Assembly (NCBI RefSeq): GCF_000720425.1 | Contig: NZ_JOAJ01000005.1 | Location: 124,001-188,000 of the forward strand | Length of the DNA stretch: 64,000 nucleotides | From: Nocardia rhamnosiphila NBRC 108938 | Lineage (GTDB): Bacteria; Actinomycetota; Actinomycetes; Mycobacteriales; Mycobacteriaceae | Reading direction: 5' to 3' | Shown: piece by piece, positions 26,692-35,708 of the stretch | Layout: each line of letters begins with the position of its first letter | Numbering within the stretch: the stretch's first letter is position 1 | Notes under the pieces: model-generated | Seen by the model: the letters and a program-made list of their open reading frames with translations, nothing else | The model's database searches: none | Told to the model about the DNA's origin: nothing | Made by a program: the position numbers and the translations under genes

Positions 26692-26778
26692 CCGCCCGAT
26701 AAAAAGCGGGTTTCAGCGATCTCCGCAACGCCCAGAAATTCTGGGTGTTGCAAAGATCGTGGTTTCTGTACCGGGCGG
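26692..26778. terminator. Long nested hairpin between convergent genes
   Basis: The core GCAACGCCCAGAA / TTCTGGGTGTTGC (26725-26751) is a nearly perfect stem. It is enclosed by GCGATC / GATCGT and by the outer CCGCCCG (26692-26698) / CGGGCGG (26772-26778). It can serve as a bidirectional terminator for the small secreted gene and phoU. Its 87-bp layered symmetry also resembles an intergenic repeat unit. Confidence 0.65.
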
Positions 26779-26878
26779 CTACGACTCCCGCGTCTACCTG
26801 ATCGGGGACGGTCCATCCCGGCCGACGGCGGGCCGATCCGGCCGTCGTGGAATCCGGCGGTCGAACCCGGGCCCGGGG

Positions 26879-27541
26879 CTATACCTCGGAGTCTTCGTCG
26901 GGCGGAAGTACACCGGTGACCAGGAATATGACCCGGCGGCCGATTTCCACGGCGTGGTCGGCGAAGCGCTCGTAGTAGCGACCAAGCAGGGTGATATCGA
27001 CCGCGGCCGCCACCCCGTACTTCCATTCCCGGTCCATCAGCAGGGTGAACAGGTGGCGATGCAGATCGTCCATCGCCTCATCGTCCTGATTCAGCTGCGC
27101 CGCGCGTTCGGGATCGCGGGAACCCAGCACCTCCTTGGCGCCCTGGCCCATGCTGACCGCGATCCGGCCCATCTCGGCGAAGTAGCCGTTGACCGCCTCG
27201 GGGAGGGCGTGATTGGGGTGCCGGCGGCGGGCCACCTTGGCCACGTGCAGGGCGAGCGTACCCATCCGGTTGACGTCGTTGACGATCTGGATCGCACTGA
27301 CGACCTGCCGGAGGTCGCCGGCTACCGGGGCCTGCAGGGCGAGCAGCGCGAACGACTTCTCCTCCGCGTCGGCGATCATCTCGGCGATCCGATCGCCTTC
27401 GCCGATGACCTGCTCGGCCAGCGGCAGGTCGGCCTGGAGCAGAGCCTGCGTGGCGCGATCCATGGCCGAACCGGCAAACCCGGCCATCTCGCCCAGCAGG
27501 TGGGCGAGATCGGCCATTTGCTCGTTGTAGATGACACGCAT
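26879..27541 (-). CDS. phoU: Phosphate-signalling regulator PhoU
   Basis: PhoU links the Pst transporter to the phosphate-sensing histidine kinase and represses the regulon when phosphate is plentiful. The 220-residue all-helical protein has two PhoU repeats with the metal-binding patterns [15 protein letters not shown], near residues 48-62, and [16 protein letters not shown] near residue 190. It is the counterpart of Rv0821c (PhoY2). TAGTCT lies 8 nt before the ATG, so the message may be nearly leaderless. It is transcribed opposite to pstSCAB. Confidence 0.95.
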   Translation of the reverse strand: MRVIYNEQMADLAHLLGEMAGFAGSAMDRATQALLQADLPLAEQVIGEGDRIAEMIADAEEKSFALLALQAPVAGDLRQVVSAIQIVNDVNRMGTLALHVAKVARRRHPNHALPEAVNGYFAEMGRIAVSMGQGAKEVLGSRDPERAAQLNQDDEAMDDLHRHLFTLLMDREWKYGVAAAVDITLLGRYYERFADHAVEIGRRVIFLVTGVLPPDEDSEV

Positions 27542-27623
27542 GAATCAGAAGACTAGTTGGCGCTACTGTCCACGTCACCAACACAGGGTGAATAACCCGG
27601 TAGGCGGCCTGTGCCCGGCTGAG

Positions 27624-30137
27624 TTACTGGGCGGCGCAGGGGTCGTCTCCGGCGTTAACGTGCTCCAGATCGGTGGGCAGTTCGACCGGCGATGTGCTGG
27701 TGGGCGGCACATCGGTGATGGGGCTGCCGACCGGGGTGGGCTCGTTCACCACTTGCTGGTAATCCTCGCCGAGGACGAGTTCGACAATGCTGCCCAGCGA
27801 CTCGTCGAGCTGTATGCTCGCACCGGGGATCGCGCTCGCGACCGTGGCCGCCTCGGCCTCGTGGCCGGCGGAGTAGCGGACCTTCGTCTCGGTCGAGTTC
27901 CCCTCCGTGTAGTTGTCGTAGTTGTAGATGTTGAAACCGACATTGGCCATCTGGCTGGCGGTGGAACTCGCCAGGCCGGCGATTCCCGAACCGTTGGAGA
28001 CCAGCAGCGACAGGGCGCTCGGATCGACCGCGGTGAGCGACGGCGGCACCGGTGCCTCGGAGGTCGGCGGTGGTGCGGGTGCGGTCTTCTCTCCCGGCAG
28101 TGGCTGATCGTCGCGGATCGCCTGGAAGATCGCCTGGATATCGGAGGTGCGCGGGATCTCGTTGCCGTAGGAGGTGGTGCCCGCGGTGGGGACGGTCAAG
28201 AAGGTCACCGCTCCCGACTCCAGGTCCTGCAACGATCGGCCGAGCATCAGCAGGTCGTTGGGTTGGACCCCATCGACGAAGGTGGCCTCGGTGAATGCCT
28301 TGATGAAGCCGTTCAACTTTCCGGGATCCAACAGGACTTTTCCGGACAGCGCACCGCGCAACAGCGAGGCCAGGAATTTCTGTTGCCGGTTGATCCGGTC
28401 GTAGTCGCTGCGCTCTTCCCCGTAGACATGGCGGGCACGTACGTAGTTCAGGGCCGTGGCGCCGTCGATGCGGTGGCGGCCGGCCTCCGGAATGATGGTG
28501 CCGAGCATCCCGTCTTCGAGCGGCTTGGATACACACACCTCGACACCGTCGACCTTGTTCACCATCTGTTCGAACCCGGCGAAGTCGATCCCGATGAAAT
28601 GGTTGATCGTGCTGCCCGTCAACCTTTGGATAGTGGACAGCAGGCAGCGAGGACCACCCCGCGCGTACACGGCATTGAGCTTATCGCTCATGGCCGAGGC
28701 GAGTACGTCCTCGGTGTAGCCGTTCTGCTCGTTGTTCCAGCCTTTGCATTCGGGCCGGGTGACGTCCAGGTCGCGCGGGAAGGAGACGATCACCACGCGC
28801 TGCCGGTTCTGCGGGATGTGCACCAGCATGGTGGTGTCCGCGCGTGCGCCCTCGGCATCCTCGACGGTGCCGGCGCCGACATCGCCGTTGGCTCCGGCGC
28901 GAGTATCGGTGCCGACGATCAGATAGTTCTCGTCACCGAGCTGGGCTTGGGCATCGATGACGTCGTCATCGTTCTCGGCGAGGGCGGACACCTGGGTGAA
29001 GCTGTTACCTGTGGCGCGCAGGTAGCTCCAGCCACCACCGGTGATCAGCAGTGCCAGGACGGAGAAGAAGGCCACCCCGGCGCGGCCGGCGATTCGGAGC
29101 CGCCTGTTGCGCTTGCTCTCGGGGGTGTGCCGTCGTCTCGGCTTACCGATGGTTTCCGAGGCGGCCGGTCCCGAGGTCGGCCAGCCGGCGGTATCGGTCC
29201 GGCCACTGATCCGGGAATCGGTCTCGTCGAGCGGGTCGAGAATATCGGTGACCATTTCGGGGGGGTCCGCGGCTCCCACGGCCGCGGCTTTCGCATTCTT
29301 GCCACGCCGAGGTGTGCCGGATGATTGCCGGGACCGTCTCGGTGCCGCTTCGCTACCCGGTCGCGGACCGCCTCGGGCGGGGTCGGGTTGCTGCGGAACC
29401 GCGGTGGTCGGATCGCCGGGCTCGACCGGCGGCGGTGCGGCGGGATGCTGTCCGGTCGGCGGACGTTTCGGCGGATCCGGGGTGGGCTTGGCGGGCGGCG
29501 GTACCGCCGCCCGATTGCCGGTCGGCGGACGGGAGGCGTTCGGGCCGGGCGGCATCTCGCCGCCGGGGCGACCGGGTGAGCGCCCGGGCTGCTCCGGGCC
29601 GGGCCGCTGCGGGGGGACGGGCGGCTGATTGCGGGCCGCAGAGGGTTGCGGCCGGTCGGGACGACGGGGCGGCGGCCCCGCGGGCCGGCCCTCCGCCGGA
29701 CCTGGTTGCGCGGCGGGAGTCGAGCCGGTGGAGGGCCGGCCCGACGCGGGCGCAGCGGGACGTTGCGGGGGAGCCGGCGGCCGATTCTGCCGCGCTGCGG
29801 GTGGACCGCCGGGACCGCCCTGCTCCGGCCGGGGGCGTTGTTCGGCGCCGGGCCGCGGCCCCGGACCCGGCGGGCGTGGCGCGCGTCCCGGGGGCGGGCC
29901 GTCCGGTGCGCCGTGGCGTGGCGCGTCGCCCTCGCGACGCCGGACCGTCCGCTCACTGTCCACCCGGTCGACCAGATCCTGGACCGTCAGCGGCCCGGGG
30001 TCGGCGGGCGGCTCCGGCTGTCGTGGCCGACGAGACCCCCGCGCCTCGTCCATTTCGGGGGACTCTCCCGCGGGATACCGCTCCCACGGTGCGCGACCTC
30101 CGGGCCCTGATGATCGCCCGTGCCGATCGTCACCCAC
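27624..30137 (-). CDS. LCP-family cell-wall ligase with a long Pro-rich N-terminus
   Basis: The 837-residue protein is the counterpart of Rv0822c. LytR-CpsA-Psr enzymes transfer glycopolymers, arabinogalactan in Mycobacteriales, from lipid carriers to peptidoglycan. About 345 residues of Pro/Gly/Arg-rich, probably disordered cytoplasmic sequence precede one membrane helix (GVAFFSVLALLITGGGWSYL). The extracellular LCP domain has NYLIVGTDTRAG, ADTTMLVHIP, VVIVSFPRDL and the Arg-rich RARHVYGEERSDYDRINRQQ. A LytR_C domain (LLVSNGSGIAGLASSTAS onward) closes the protein. The GTG start has AGG about 8 nt upstream, but earlier or later starts are possible. Confidence 0.92.
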   Translation of the reverse strand: MGDDRHGRSSGPGGRAPWERYPAGESPEMDEARGSRRPRQPEPPADPGPLTVQDLVDRVDSERTVRRREGDAPRHGAPDGPPPGRAPRPPGPGPRPGAEQRPRPEQGGPGGPPAARQNRPPAPPQRPAAPASGRPSTGSTPAAQPGPAEGRPAGPPPRRPDRPQPSAARNQPPVPPQRPGPEQPGRSPGRPGGEMPPGPNASRPPTGNRAAVPPPAKPTPDPPKRPPTGQHPAAPPPVEPGDPTTAVPQQPDPARGGPRPGSEAAPRRSRQSSGTPRRGKNAKAAAVGAADPPEMVTDILDPLDETDSRISGRTDTAGWPTSGPAASETIGKPRRRHTPESKRNRRLRIAGRAGVAFFSVLALLITGGGWSYLRATGNSFTQVSALAENDDDVIDAQAQLGDENYLIVGTDTRAGANGDVGAGTVEDAEGARADTTMLVHIPQNRQRVVIVSFPRDLDVTRPECKGWNNEQNGYTEDVLASAMSDKLNAVYARGGPRCLLSTIQRLTGSTINHFIGIDFAGFEQMVNKVDGVEVCVSKPLEDGMLGTIIPEAGRHRIDGATALNYVRARHVYGEERSDYDRINRQQKFLASLLRGALSGKVLLDPGKLNGFIKAFTEATFVDGVQPNDLLMLGRSLQDLESGAVTFLTVPTAGTTSYGNEIPRTSDIQAIFQAIRDDQPLPGEKTAPAPPPTSEAPVPPSLTAVDPSALSLLVSNGSGIAGLASSTASQMANVGFNIYNYDNYTEGNSTETKVRYSAGHEAEAATVASAIPGASIQLDESLGSIVELVLGEDYQQVVNEPTPVGSPITDVPPTSTSPVELPTDLEHVNAGDDPCAAQ

Positions 30138-30371
30138 TAATGAACCTCGCTTTTCCGCAACTCACTGCCGACGCAACCGTGATCGAAAGGCTGCGCGGGA
30201 TTCCGCAATGATAACGATTTCGCCATCGGGGGCCACTCGGACATTACGAGAGGGCAGCAAAAGCGGTAAATGCTGGGAAGTTGCCCGCAGTTATGTTTGC
30301 ACGCGCATACGACGGTTTGGCGGCGTGTCGAATCGGCGTGTCGAATCGGTCAGGGGTGCGCCCCAGGTAAT
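30138..30371. other. Short gap with a 13-bp direct repeat
   Basis: The only feature seen between the LCP and dus genes is CGTGTCGAATCGG in two tandem copies at about 30325-30350. No gene or clear terminator stem is visible. Confidence 0.4.
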
Positions 30372-31520
30372 TCAGCCGCCGCTGTGCATGACATCGGCCG
30401 CGGCCGGGACTGTCCCGTCCTCGGGGTCGTCCAGCCAGCCGTGCGGAAGCGCGACCTTGCCCGGCGAACCCTGCCGGCCCCGGGGGCCGCCGGCGTCCGC
30501 CGGAAATGGGACAGTGGGATCGAGCTGCTCGATGAGCGTGTCCAGTTCGGTCAGTGAGGAGACCGTTGCGAAACTGCGCCGCAGCTCGGCGCCCAGCGGG
30601 AAGCCCATGAAATACCAGGCCATATGCTTGCGCAGGTCACGCATGCCCTTGTCTTCGCCGTGGTGTTCGGCGAGCAGTCCGGCATGGCGGGTCAGGATCG
30701 CGCCGACCTCCCCGAGGGTGGGCGGCACCGGCGCGGGCTCGCCCCGCAGGGCGGCACCGAGTTCGGCGAACAGCCAGGGTCGGCCGAGGCAGCCGCGCCC
30801 CACCACGACCCCGTCGCAGCCGGTCTGCGCCATCATCGTCACCGCGTCGGCGGCACTGAAGATATCGCCGTTGCCGAGCACCGGGATCGTGGTGACCGCC
30901 TCTTTCAGGCGTGCGATGGCCGACCAGTCGGCGGTCCCGGAGTAGCGCTGCGCCGCGGTGCGCGCGTGCAGGGCGACCGCCGCGGCGCCTTCACTCTCGG
31001 CGATGCGGCCGGTATCGAGGTGGGTCTGATGGTCGTCGTCGATTCCGATACGGAATTTCATGGTCACCGGCACCCCGGCCGGTTCGGCGGCCCGGACCAT
31101 CTCCCGGACGATCCGGGCGAACAGATTGCGTTTGTAGGGCAGGGCGGCGCCGCCCCCGAGCCGGGTCACCTTGGGTACCGGGCAGCCGAGGTTCATATCG
31201 ATGTGATCGGCCCAGCCCTCGCCGACGATGATCCGGACGGCTTCGCCAAGGGTGGCCGGGTCCACACCGTAGAGCTGCATCGACCGCGGCGATTCGCCCT
31301 CGTCGAACGACATCATGTGCAGCGTTTTCTCGTTGCGTTCCACCACCGCGCGGGCGGTGATCATCTCGCAGACGTAGATCGCGGTCGGGCTGCCGAACTC
31401 CCGGCAGAGCTTGCGGAAGGCCAGGTTGGTGATACCGGCCATCGGCGCGAGAACGACCGGCGGATCGACCGGGTAGGGACCGATCCGCAGACGTGTCTCC
31501 TGCTCCAACTGTGTTTGCAC
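30372..31520 (-). CDS. dus: tRNA-dihydrouridine synthase
   Basis: Dus enzymes reduce specific uridines in tRNA D-loops with FMN and NADPH. The 382-residue protein is DusB-like and the counterpart of Rv0823c. FMN-site APMAGITNLAFRKLCREFG leads, then the catalytic cysteine in DHIDMNLGCPVPKVTRLGGG and GNGDIFSAADAVTMMAQTGCDGVVVGRG. The helical RNA-binding tail follows (HMAWYFMGFPLGAELRRSF). The GTG at 31520 is the start; it lies inside CTGTGTTTGCACAG, a small palindrome, with no good Shine-Dalgarno. Confidence 0.94.
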   Translation of the reverse strand: MQTQLEQETRLRIGPYPVDPPVVLAPMAGITNLAFRKLCREFGSPTAIYVCEMITARAVVERNEKTLHMMSFDEGESPRSMQLYGVDPATLGEAVRIIVGEGWADHIDMNLGCPVPKVTRLGGGAALPYKRNLFARIVREMVRAAEPAGVPVTMKFRIGIDDDHQTHLDTGRIAESEGAAAVALHARTAAQRYSGTADWSAIARLKEAVTTIPVLGNGDIFSAADAVTMMAQTGCDGVVVGRGCLGRPWLFAELGAALRGEPAPVPPTLGEVGAILTRHAGLLAEHHGEDKGMRDLRKHMAWYFMGFPLGAELRRSFATVSSLTELDTLIEQLDPTVPFPADAGGPRGRQGSPGKVALPHGWLDDPEDGTVPAAADVMHSGG

Positions 31521-31769
31521 AGTGTTCTATTTTCCCTCGAGCGCCCGGGCCCGGTCACTGTCGGGTGCCTCACCGTGCGACAGCAGGCCGCCGGAGGCCC
31601 TTTCGGCCGCGGCGGTGCCCGTCGCGGCGAGCTCCGCGGGGTAGCTGCCGCTCGGGTCCGGCCGGGCGTTAGCCTCGTGAACGCCGGACCTGCCGGCCGC
31701 CCGATTTCCGCTGGATATACCGCCGGGGCCGCTGCCCCGATCGGGAGCAATCGAAAGAGGACGACATCC

Positions 31770-32390
31770 ATGGCCGAGAACACCGACGACGCCGGCCGCG
31801 AGCCGGAGGAGACCGCCGGTGGCGCGGGCGAACCCGTCGCCGCCCCCGCGAAACCGGCCCCGACCGAATCCCGCCCGGGCACGGTGTCCATCCAGGTTTC
31901 CAGCCTGATCCGCGGCGCGGTCGTCGCGGTGCTCGCCGTGGCGGCCATCGTCTTCGCCGTGCTGTATTTCACCGCACGAGGCGAATTGGCCGATCGCGAC
32001 GAGCGCGCCGCAGCCGACAGCCACGCCGAGCAGCTGGCCACCGAGTACGCGGTGGGCGCGGCCACCGTGAACTACAAGGACCTCGACGCCTGGATCGCCG
32101 CCCTGAAGAAGAACACCAGCCCCCAGCTGGCGGGCAAGTTCGACGACACCGCGCCGAAACTGGAACAGATCCTGGTGCCGCTGCAGTGGACCTCGACCGC
32201 CACCCCCATCACCGCGAAGGTCATGTCCGAAGAGGACGGGGTCTACAAGGTGAACGTCTTCGTGAATGTCACCTCGACCAACGCCCAGAATCCGGACGGT
32301 ACGCAGACCACGGTCACCTACACGGTGACGGTCGACGAGAACTCCGTCACCGACGTGGGCGGCGTCGACGGTGCCCTGCCGATGAAATAA
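31770..32390 (+). CDS. Mce-associated-like membrane protein
   Basis: The 206-residue protein has an acidic Pro/Ala-rich cytoplasmic N-terminus, one membrane helix (GAVVAVLAVAAIVFAVLYFT, about residues 52-71) and an extracytoplasmic domain with the SnoaL/NTF2-like pattern of Mce-associated proteins (AEQLATEYAVGAATVNYKDLDAWI, VYKVNVFVNVTSTNAQ). The ATG at 31770 has AAAGAGG 9 nt upstream. No mce operon is nearby, so a role in Mce transport is not established. It converges with desA across a strong terminator. Confidence 0.75.
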   Translation: MAENTDDAGREPEETAGGAGEPVAAPAKPAPTESRPGTVSIQVSSLIRGAVVAVLAVAAIVFAVLYFTARGELADRDERAAADSHAEQLATEYAVGAATVNYKDLDAWIAALKKNTSPQLAGKFDDTAPKLEQILVPLQWTSTATPITAKVMSEEDGVYKVNVFVNVTSTNAQNPDGTQTTVTYTVTVDENSVTDVGGVDGALPMK

Positions 32391-32421
32391 GAGGTGCCGC
32401 CGGGCTGCCCGGAAAATGCGA

Positions 32422-32450
32422 CGAGACCGCCGGTGGCACCGGCGGTCTCG
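32422..32450. terminator. Bidirectional terminator
   Basis: CGAGACCGCCGG and CCGGCGGTCTCG form a 12-bp stem with a 5-nt loop between the convergent membrane-protein and desA genes. Confidence 0.85.
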
Positions 32451-32476
32451 GTCGTTGTGTTCCGTGTGGTGGACGG

Positions 32477-33445
32477 TCAGCCGTTCACCGTGGCGAAGGC
32501 CTTCTCACGTTTGGCGGCCTCGCGGGCGAGCATCCGGTCGCGCTGTTCCTCGAACTTCACGACATCCTGGGAGAGCTTGTCCAGGAAATCGGCGAGTCGC
32601 TCCCGCGTCTGCTCGCCACGCGCGGTGAAGTCGGTACGGCCGAAGATGTTCCACTTCTTCAGGACCGGCTGGACGACCTCTTCGAGGTGCTGGCGCAGAT
32701 CGTAGATGCCGTGCTTGGCCATCAGCACACCGTTGCGCCGGAAATTCGGCATACCGGCGCCGGGCATCTGGAAATTCTCCACGATCAGGGCGATGGCTTC
32801 CAGGGCCTGGTCCGGGCACAGGTCGAGGGCCGCGCCGCACATATTGCGATAGAAGATCATGTGCAGGTTCTCGTCGGCCGCGATGCGCTGCAGCATGCGG
32901 TCGGCGATGGCGTCGTCGCACACCTTGCCGGTATTACGGTGCGAGACGCGGGTGGCCAGCTCCTGGAAGGTCACATAGGCGACGGAATGCAGGAAGCCTG
33001 CGTCGACCTCGGCGGGGGAGGCGAAACCGTTGGTCATATGAACCATGCGGGCCTGCTCCAGGGCCACCGGGTCGACGCCACGGGTCACCACCAGGTAGTC
33101 GCGCATGGCGATCCCGTGCCGGTTCTCCTCGGCGGTCCAGCGGCCCACCCAGGTCCCCCACGCACCGTCCTGGGAAAAGTTCTCGGCGATTTCCCGGTGG
33201 TAGGAAGGCAGATTGTCCTCGGTCAGCAGGTTGGTGATCATGGCCGCCTTGGCGACCTCGTTGAGCTTGGATTGGTCGGGGTCCCAGTCCTGTCCGCCGA
33301 GTGCGGCGAAGTTGCGACCCTCGTCCCACGGGACGTAGTCGTGTGGATGCCACTCTTTTGCCAGGGAGAGGTGCCGGTTGACGTTCTGCTCGGCAACCGG
33401 CTCCAACTCTGTGAGCAGCTCGAGTTGAGTCAGATCCCTTGCCAT
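32477..33445 (-). CDS. desA: Acyl-ACP desaturase (DesA family)
   Basis: The 322-residue diiron enzyme belongs to the stearoyl-ACP desaturase family. The mycobacterial DesA1/DesA2 proteins introduce double bonds into mycolic acid precursors. Iron-ligand motifs are TEDNLPSYHREI, WTAEENRHG and ADENLHMIFYR. The opening LTQLELLTELEPVAEQNVNRHL matches Rv0824c. The ATG at 33445 has GAAGGG 9 nt upstream; a long upstream open extension lacks similarity. The long 33446-33899 gap upstream would hold the promoter. Confidence 0.93.
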   Translation of the reverse strand: MARDLTQLELLTELEPVAEQNVNRHLSLAKEWHPHDYVPWDEGRNFAALGGQDWDPDQSKLNEVAKAAMITNLLTEDNLPSYHREIAENFSQDGAWGTWVGRWTAEENRHGIAMRDYLVVTRGVDPVALEQARMVHMTNGFASPAEVDAGFLHSVAYVTFQELATRVSHRNTGKVCDDAIADRMLQRIAADENLHMIFYRNMCGAALDLCPDQALEAIALIVENFQMPGAGMPNFRRNGVLMAKHGIYDLRQHLEEVVQPVLKKWNIFGRTDFTARGEQTRERLADFLDKLSQDVVKFEEQRDRMLAREAAKREKAFATVNG

Positions 33446-33899
33446 GTAATCAAGCCCTTCATATGTTGCGTTGGTGCGGGGCACCTGATGTAGACCGTTG
33501 CCGATGCGGCCATACCTTACGGCACCGTAGGTGTGATACGAAACGCATCCGACCGAGAAACAGTGCATGTTGGCGAAGGTGCCCCTGCCCGGGGTCGCAC
33601 TCGAGTGTATGGCCGGATCCGCAGTCATGGGCGTATCGCCGGGTGTCCCGATTGCGTTAGCGGCCGTGGGAAATAGCACATCGGTGGATGCGTGGTCGGC
33701 GTCCGGCCGGAAGTTACGGGGCTGATCAGGCTTGTTCATCGTCGTCAGGGGACCGCCCGGGCACCGGACCGGAAGAAGTCCGCGCGGGTCGGCTCCGGTC
33801 ACAGTGCGGCCGGGACAAGGCTGGTCCAACTCACAGGGCGGACCCGCCGGGAGCGGGAAGAAGAGGTGGGTGCCCGGCCGGTGGGCCGGGCACCCGGGG
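33446..33899. other. Gap upstream of desA, no recognised gene
   Basis: The 454-bp stretch has only frames lacking start signals and family resemblance. On the minus strand TAAGGT near 33520 could be a desA -10 element. Nothing else was recognised. Confidence 0.4.
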
Positions 33900-33972
33900 T
33901 GCCCCCACCAGGGCTCGAACCTGGGACCTGCGGATTAAAAGTCCGTAGCTCTACCAACTGAGCTATAGGGGC
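33900..33972 (-). tRNA. tRNA-Lys (UUU)
   Basis: The minus strand folds as a full cloverleaf. The acceptor GCCCCTA pairs with TGGGGGC, the D-arm is GCTCAGTTGGTAGAGC, the anticodon loop CTTTTAA gives UUU, and the T-arm is CCAGGTTCGAGCCCTGG. The discriminator is A and the CCA end is not encoded in full. Confidence 0.96.
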
Positions 33973-34208
33973 GCGGCCGCAAGTGTACTGGTCGAGTCCG
34001 CGTTTCTCGTAATCGGGCGGCTATGCTGGTGCTTTCCGTCACTCGGGCCAGAGGGGCCCGGTCCGGTGTGGTGTAGGTGGGCGGTGGCCCGATGGGGTCG
34101 TAGGGGAGGTCGGGCCCGTTCGGCAGGCCCGGTGAGCCGGAAACCATACCCATGAGTTCGGTATCACGGTACCTGCGGCATTGTTGATACAACGGGTAGC
34201 ACGATACG
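33973..34208. other. Accessory gap next to tRNA-Lys
   Basis: No gene was recognised here. Towards its right end GTTG-ATA-CAAC is a small palindrome lying just upstream of the ATCCAA...TTGGAT palindrome. TTGTTG at about 34180 is a possible -35 for the small ORF that follows. Confidence 0.35.
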
Positions 34209-34225
34209 ATCCAAATATGTTGGAT
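34209..34225. promoter_or_regulatory. Palindrome over a possible leaderless start
   Basis: ATCCAA-ATATG-TTGGAT is a 6-bp inverted repeat whose centre contains the ATG of the small ORF at 34217. A protein bound here would block both transcription start and translation. Confidence 0.4.
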
Positions 34226-34360
34226 ACCAATGCCTTTGGATCGGCGAAGGCGGATTTCTCGCAGATGTGGGGTTCGGGAACCGGAATTCCGGGATGTTGC
34301 GCTCCCGGCGGGGCGCATGAGCGGGGCGGTATCCATCCAGGGGCCGGAGCAGCCGGCTGA
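34217..34360 (+). CDS. Possible 47-residue Gly-rich small protein
   Basis: An ATG 6 nt after TACGAT, with TTGTTG 18 nt further upstream, has the layout of a leaderless gene. The frame encodes 47 residues with a polar first third and a Gly/Pro/Cys/His-rich end (GTGIPGCCAPGGAHE), including a Cys-Cys pair. Third-position GC is only moderate, so coding is not assured. It has no signal peptide. It could be a small signalling or precursor peptide, or chance. Confidence 0.3.
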   Translation: MLDTNAFGSAKADFSQMWGSGTGIPGCCAPGGAHERGGIHPGAGAAG

Positions 34361-34680
34361 GTACCGGCCCCGAACCTGCTAGAGCGGTCGAACATCCTGC
34401 GTTACCGGAGGATTCGCTCGGCCATTCGTCCGGCCTTGTCGGTGCCGGGTTCGCGAAATCCGGATGGCGAAATGGTAGCCCGCTGTATCGGTTTACCGCA
34501 TGCCGGTACGAGATTCCGAGTACCGTGACGAATCAGCGAATTCGGGGTGTCACTCGGGACGGCGCTGCGGGAGGCGTATGGGGGACCAGGAACGGCGCAA
34601 CGCGATGCCCGGATGCGCACCCCCTGCGGCGCACCCGGGCCCTCGAATTATACCAGCCGGTGTGTTTCCTCTGCGGGCTG
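34361..34680. other. Accessory gap with an inverted repeat
   Basis: No gene was recognised. GGTAC-GAGATTCCGA-GTACC near 34506-34525 is an inverted repeat. A related GTACC...GGTAC lies at 34688-34705, nearer the TetR gene. Confidence 0.35.
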
Positions 34681-34710
34681 GGTTTCGTACCAAAGGTTCG
34701 GTACAGGTCA

Positions 34711-34735
34711 ATAAACCGACCGCAGGTCGGCATAC
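34711..34735. promoter_or_regulatory. Possible ArpA-type operator upstream of the TetR gene
   Basis: CCGACC-GCA-GGTCGG (34716-34730) is a perfect inverted repeat flanked by A/T-rich ATAAA and CATAC, resembling autoregulatory elements of butyrolactone-receptor regulators. It lies 117 bp before the regulator start. Confidence 0.4.
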
Positions 34736-34847
34736 AACAGGATAAGTTCGCGGCCTCGGCCCGCTCCTCAAAGGCGGATGAACGGTCGCGAGCATTCCGC
34801 GGGTGGAAATCCCGCGGATTGCACAAGGCTTCGGAGGCGTTTCGAGC

Positions 34848-35510
34848 ATGGCACGGCAGCAAGAGCGGGCCCGTCGGACACGGGCAGCAATTATCCGGTC
34901 CGCCGCCGTTGAGTTCGGGAAGAGCGGCTATGCCGCGGCTTCGCTCAACCGGATTTTGGAAGGATCGCGGGCGACCAAGGGCGCCATGTACTTCCATTTC
35001 GATTCGAAGGAAGATCTGGCGCGGGCCGTTCTCGATTCGGCGATCGAGCGATACGGCAGCACCATCGATCGCTGGCTCGTGCGCACGGATCTGGGTCCGC
35101 TCGACATTCTGCACGGCGTCTTCGACGAACTCGCGTTGCGACTCGAGCACGACATAATCGTGCAGGCCGAATTCCGGCTCGTCATCGACCCCGGCTTCCA
35201 CCGGCAGGGCCACGGCGGCTGTCCGATGCTCTCCGCGGCCATCCGTGACCTGACGGTCGCGGCGATCGAACGGGGGCAGCTGCGCGCGGATACCGATCCC
35301 GATCGCTTCACCCGGACCCTCGCCGGCGCGCTGATCGGTCAGCGCTATATGGCCGACGCCCACGGCGGCGAGCCGGATCTGCGCACCCGGTTCCGGGAGT
35401 CGCTGGAGGTCCTGGTCCAGGCCACCTGTACCCCGGCGTGGGTGGCGGAGTTCGGTCGGTCGGGGTGGCGGGCGAGCGCACGTCTGGAAGAGCTGGGTTC
35501 CCCCGCTTGA
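34848..35510 (+). CDS. TetR-family regulator, ArpA/ScbR-like N-terminus
   Basis: The 220-residue protein has a TetR helix-turn-helix at residues 10-55 (RTRAAIIRSAAVEFGKSGY, ASLNRILEGSRATKGAMYFHF, SKEDLARAVL), close to gamma-butyrolactone receptors such as ArpA and ScbR. The ligand domain is less diagnostic, and I do not see the conserved ligand-site Trp, so the signal molecule is open. The ATG at 34848 has GGAGG 10 nt upstream. It stands alone between tRNA genes with palindromes upstream, suggesting autoregulation and an accessory origin. Confidence 0.85.
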   Translation: MARQQERARRTRAAIIRSAAVEFGKSGYAAASLNRILEGSRATKGAMYFHFDSKEDLARAVLDSAIERYGSTIDRWLVRTDLGPLDILHGVFDELALRLEHDIIVQAEFRLVIDPGFHRQGHGGCPMLSAAIRDLTVAAIERGQLRADTDPDRFTRTLAGALIGQRYMADAHGGEPDLRTRFRESLEVLVQATCTPAWVAEFGRSGWRASARLEELGSPA

Positions 35511-35605
35511 CCAGCAGATTTGGGAATTGTGTGCACCCTGTCATAAGCTATGCGAGCTCCCAACGGACAGCCGTTGAAAAGCCGGTCCGGAGAAATCCGG
35601 GACGA

Positions 35606-35681
35606 GCCCCCTTCGTCTAGCGGCCTAGGACGCCGCCCTTTCAAGGCGGTAGCGCGGGTTCGAATCCCGTAGGGGGTACCA
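35606..35681 (+). tRNA. tRNA-Glu (UUC)
   Basis: Acceptor GCCCCCT pairs with AGGGGGT, anticodon stem CCGCC/GGCGG holds the loop CTTTCAA (UUC), and the T-arm is CGGGTTCGAATCCCG. Discriminator A is followed by an encoded CCA. Confidence 0.96.
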
Positions 35682-35708
35682 CCTATGCGAGTAGGTGGCA
35701 CACAGCAA

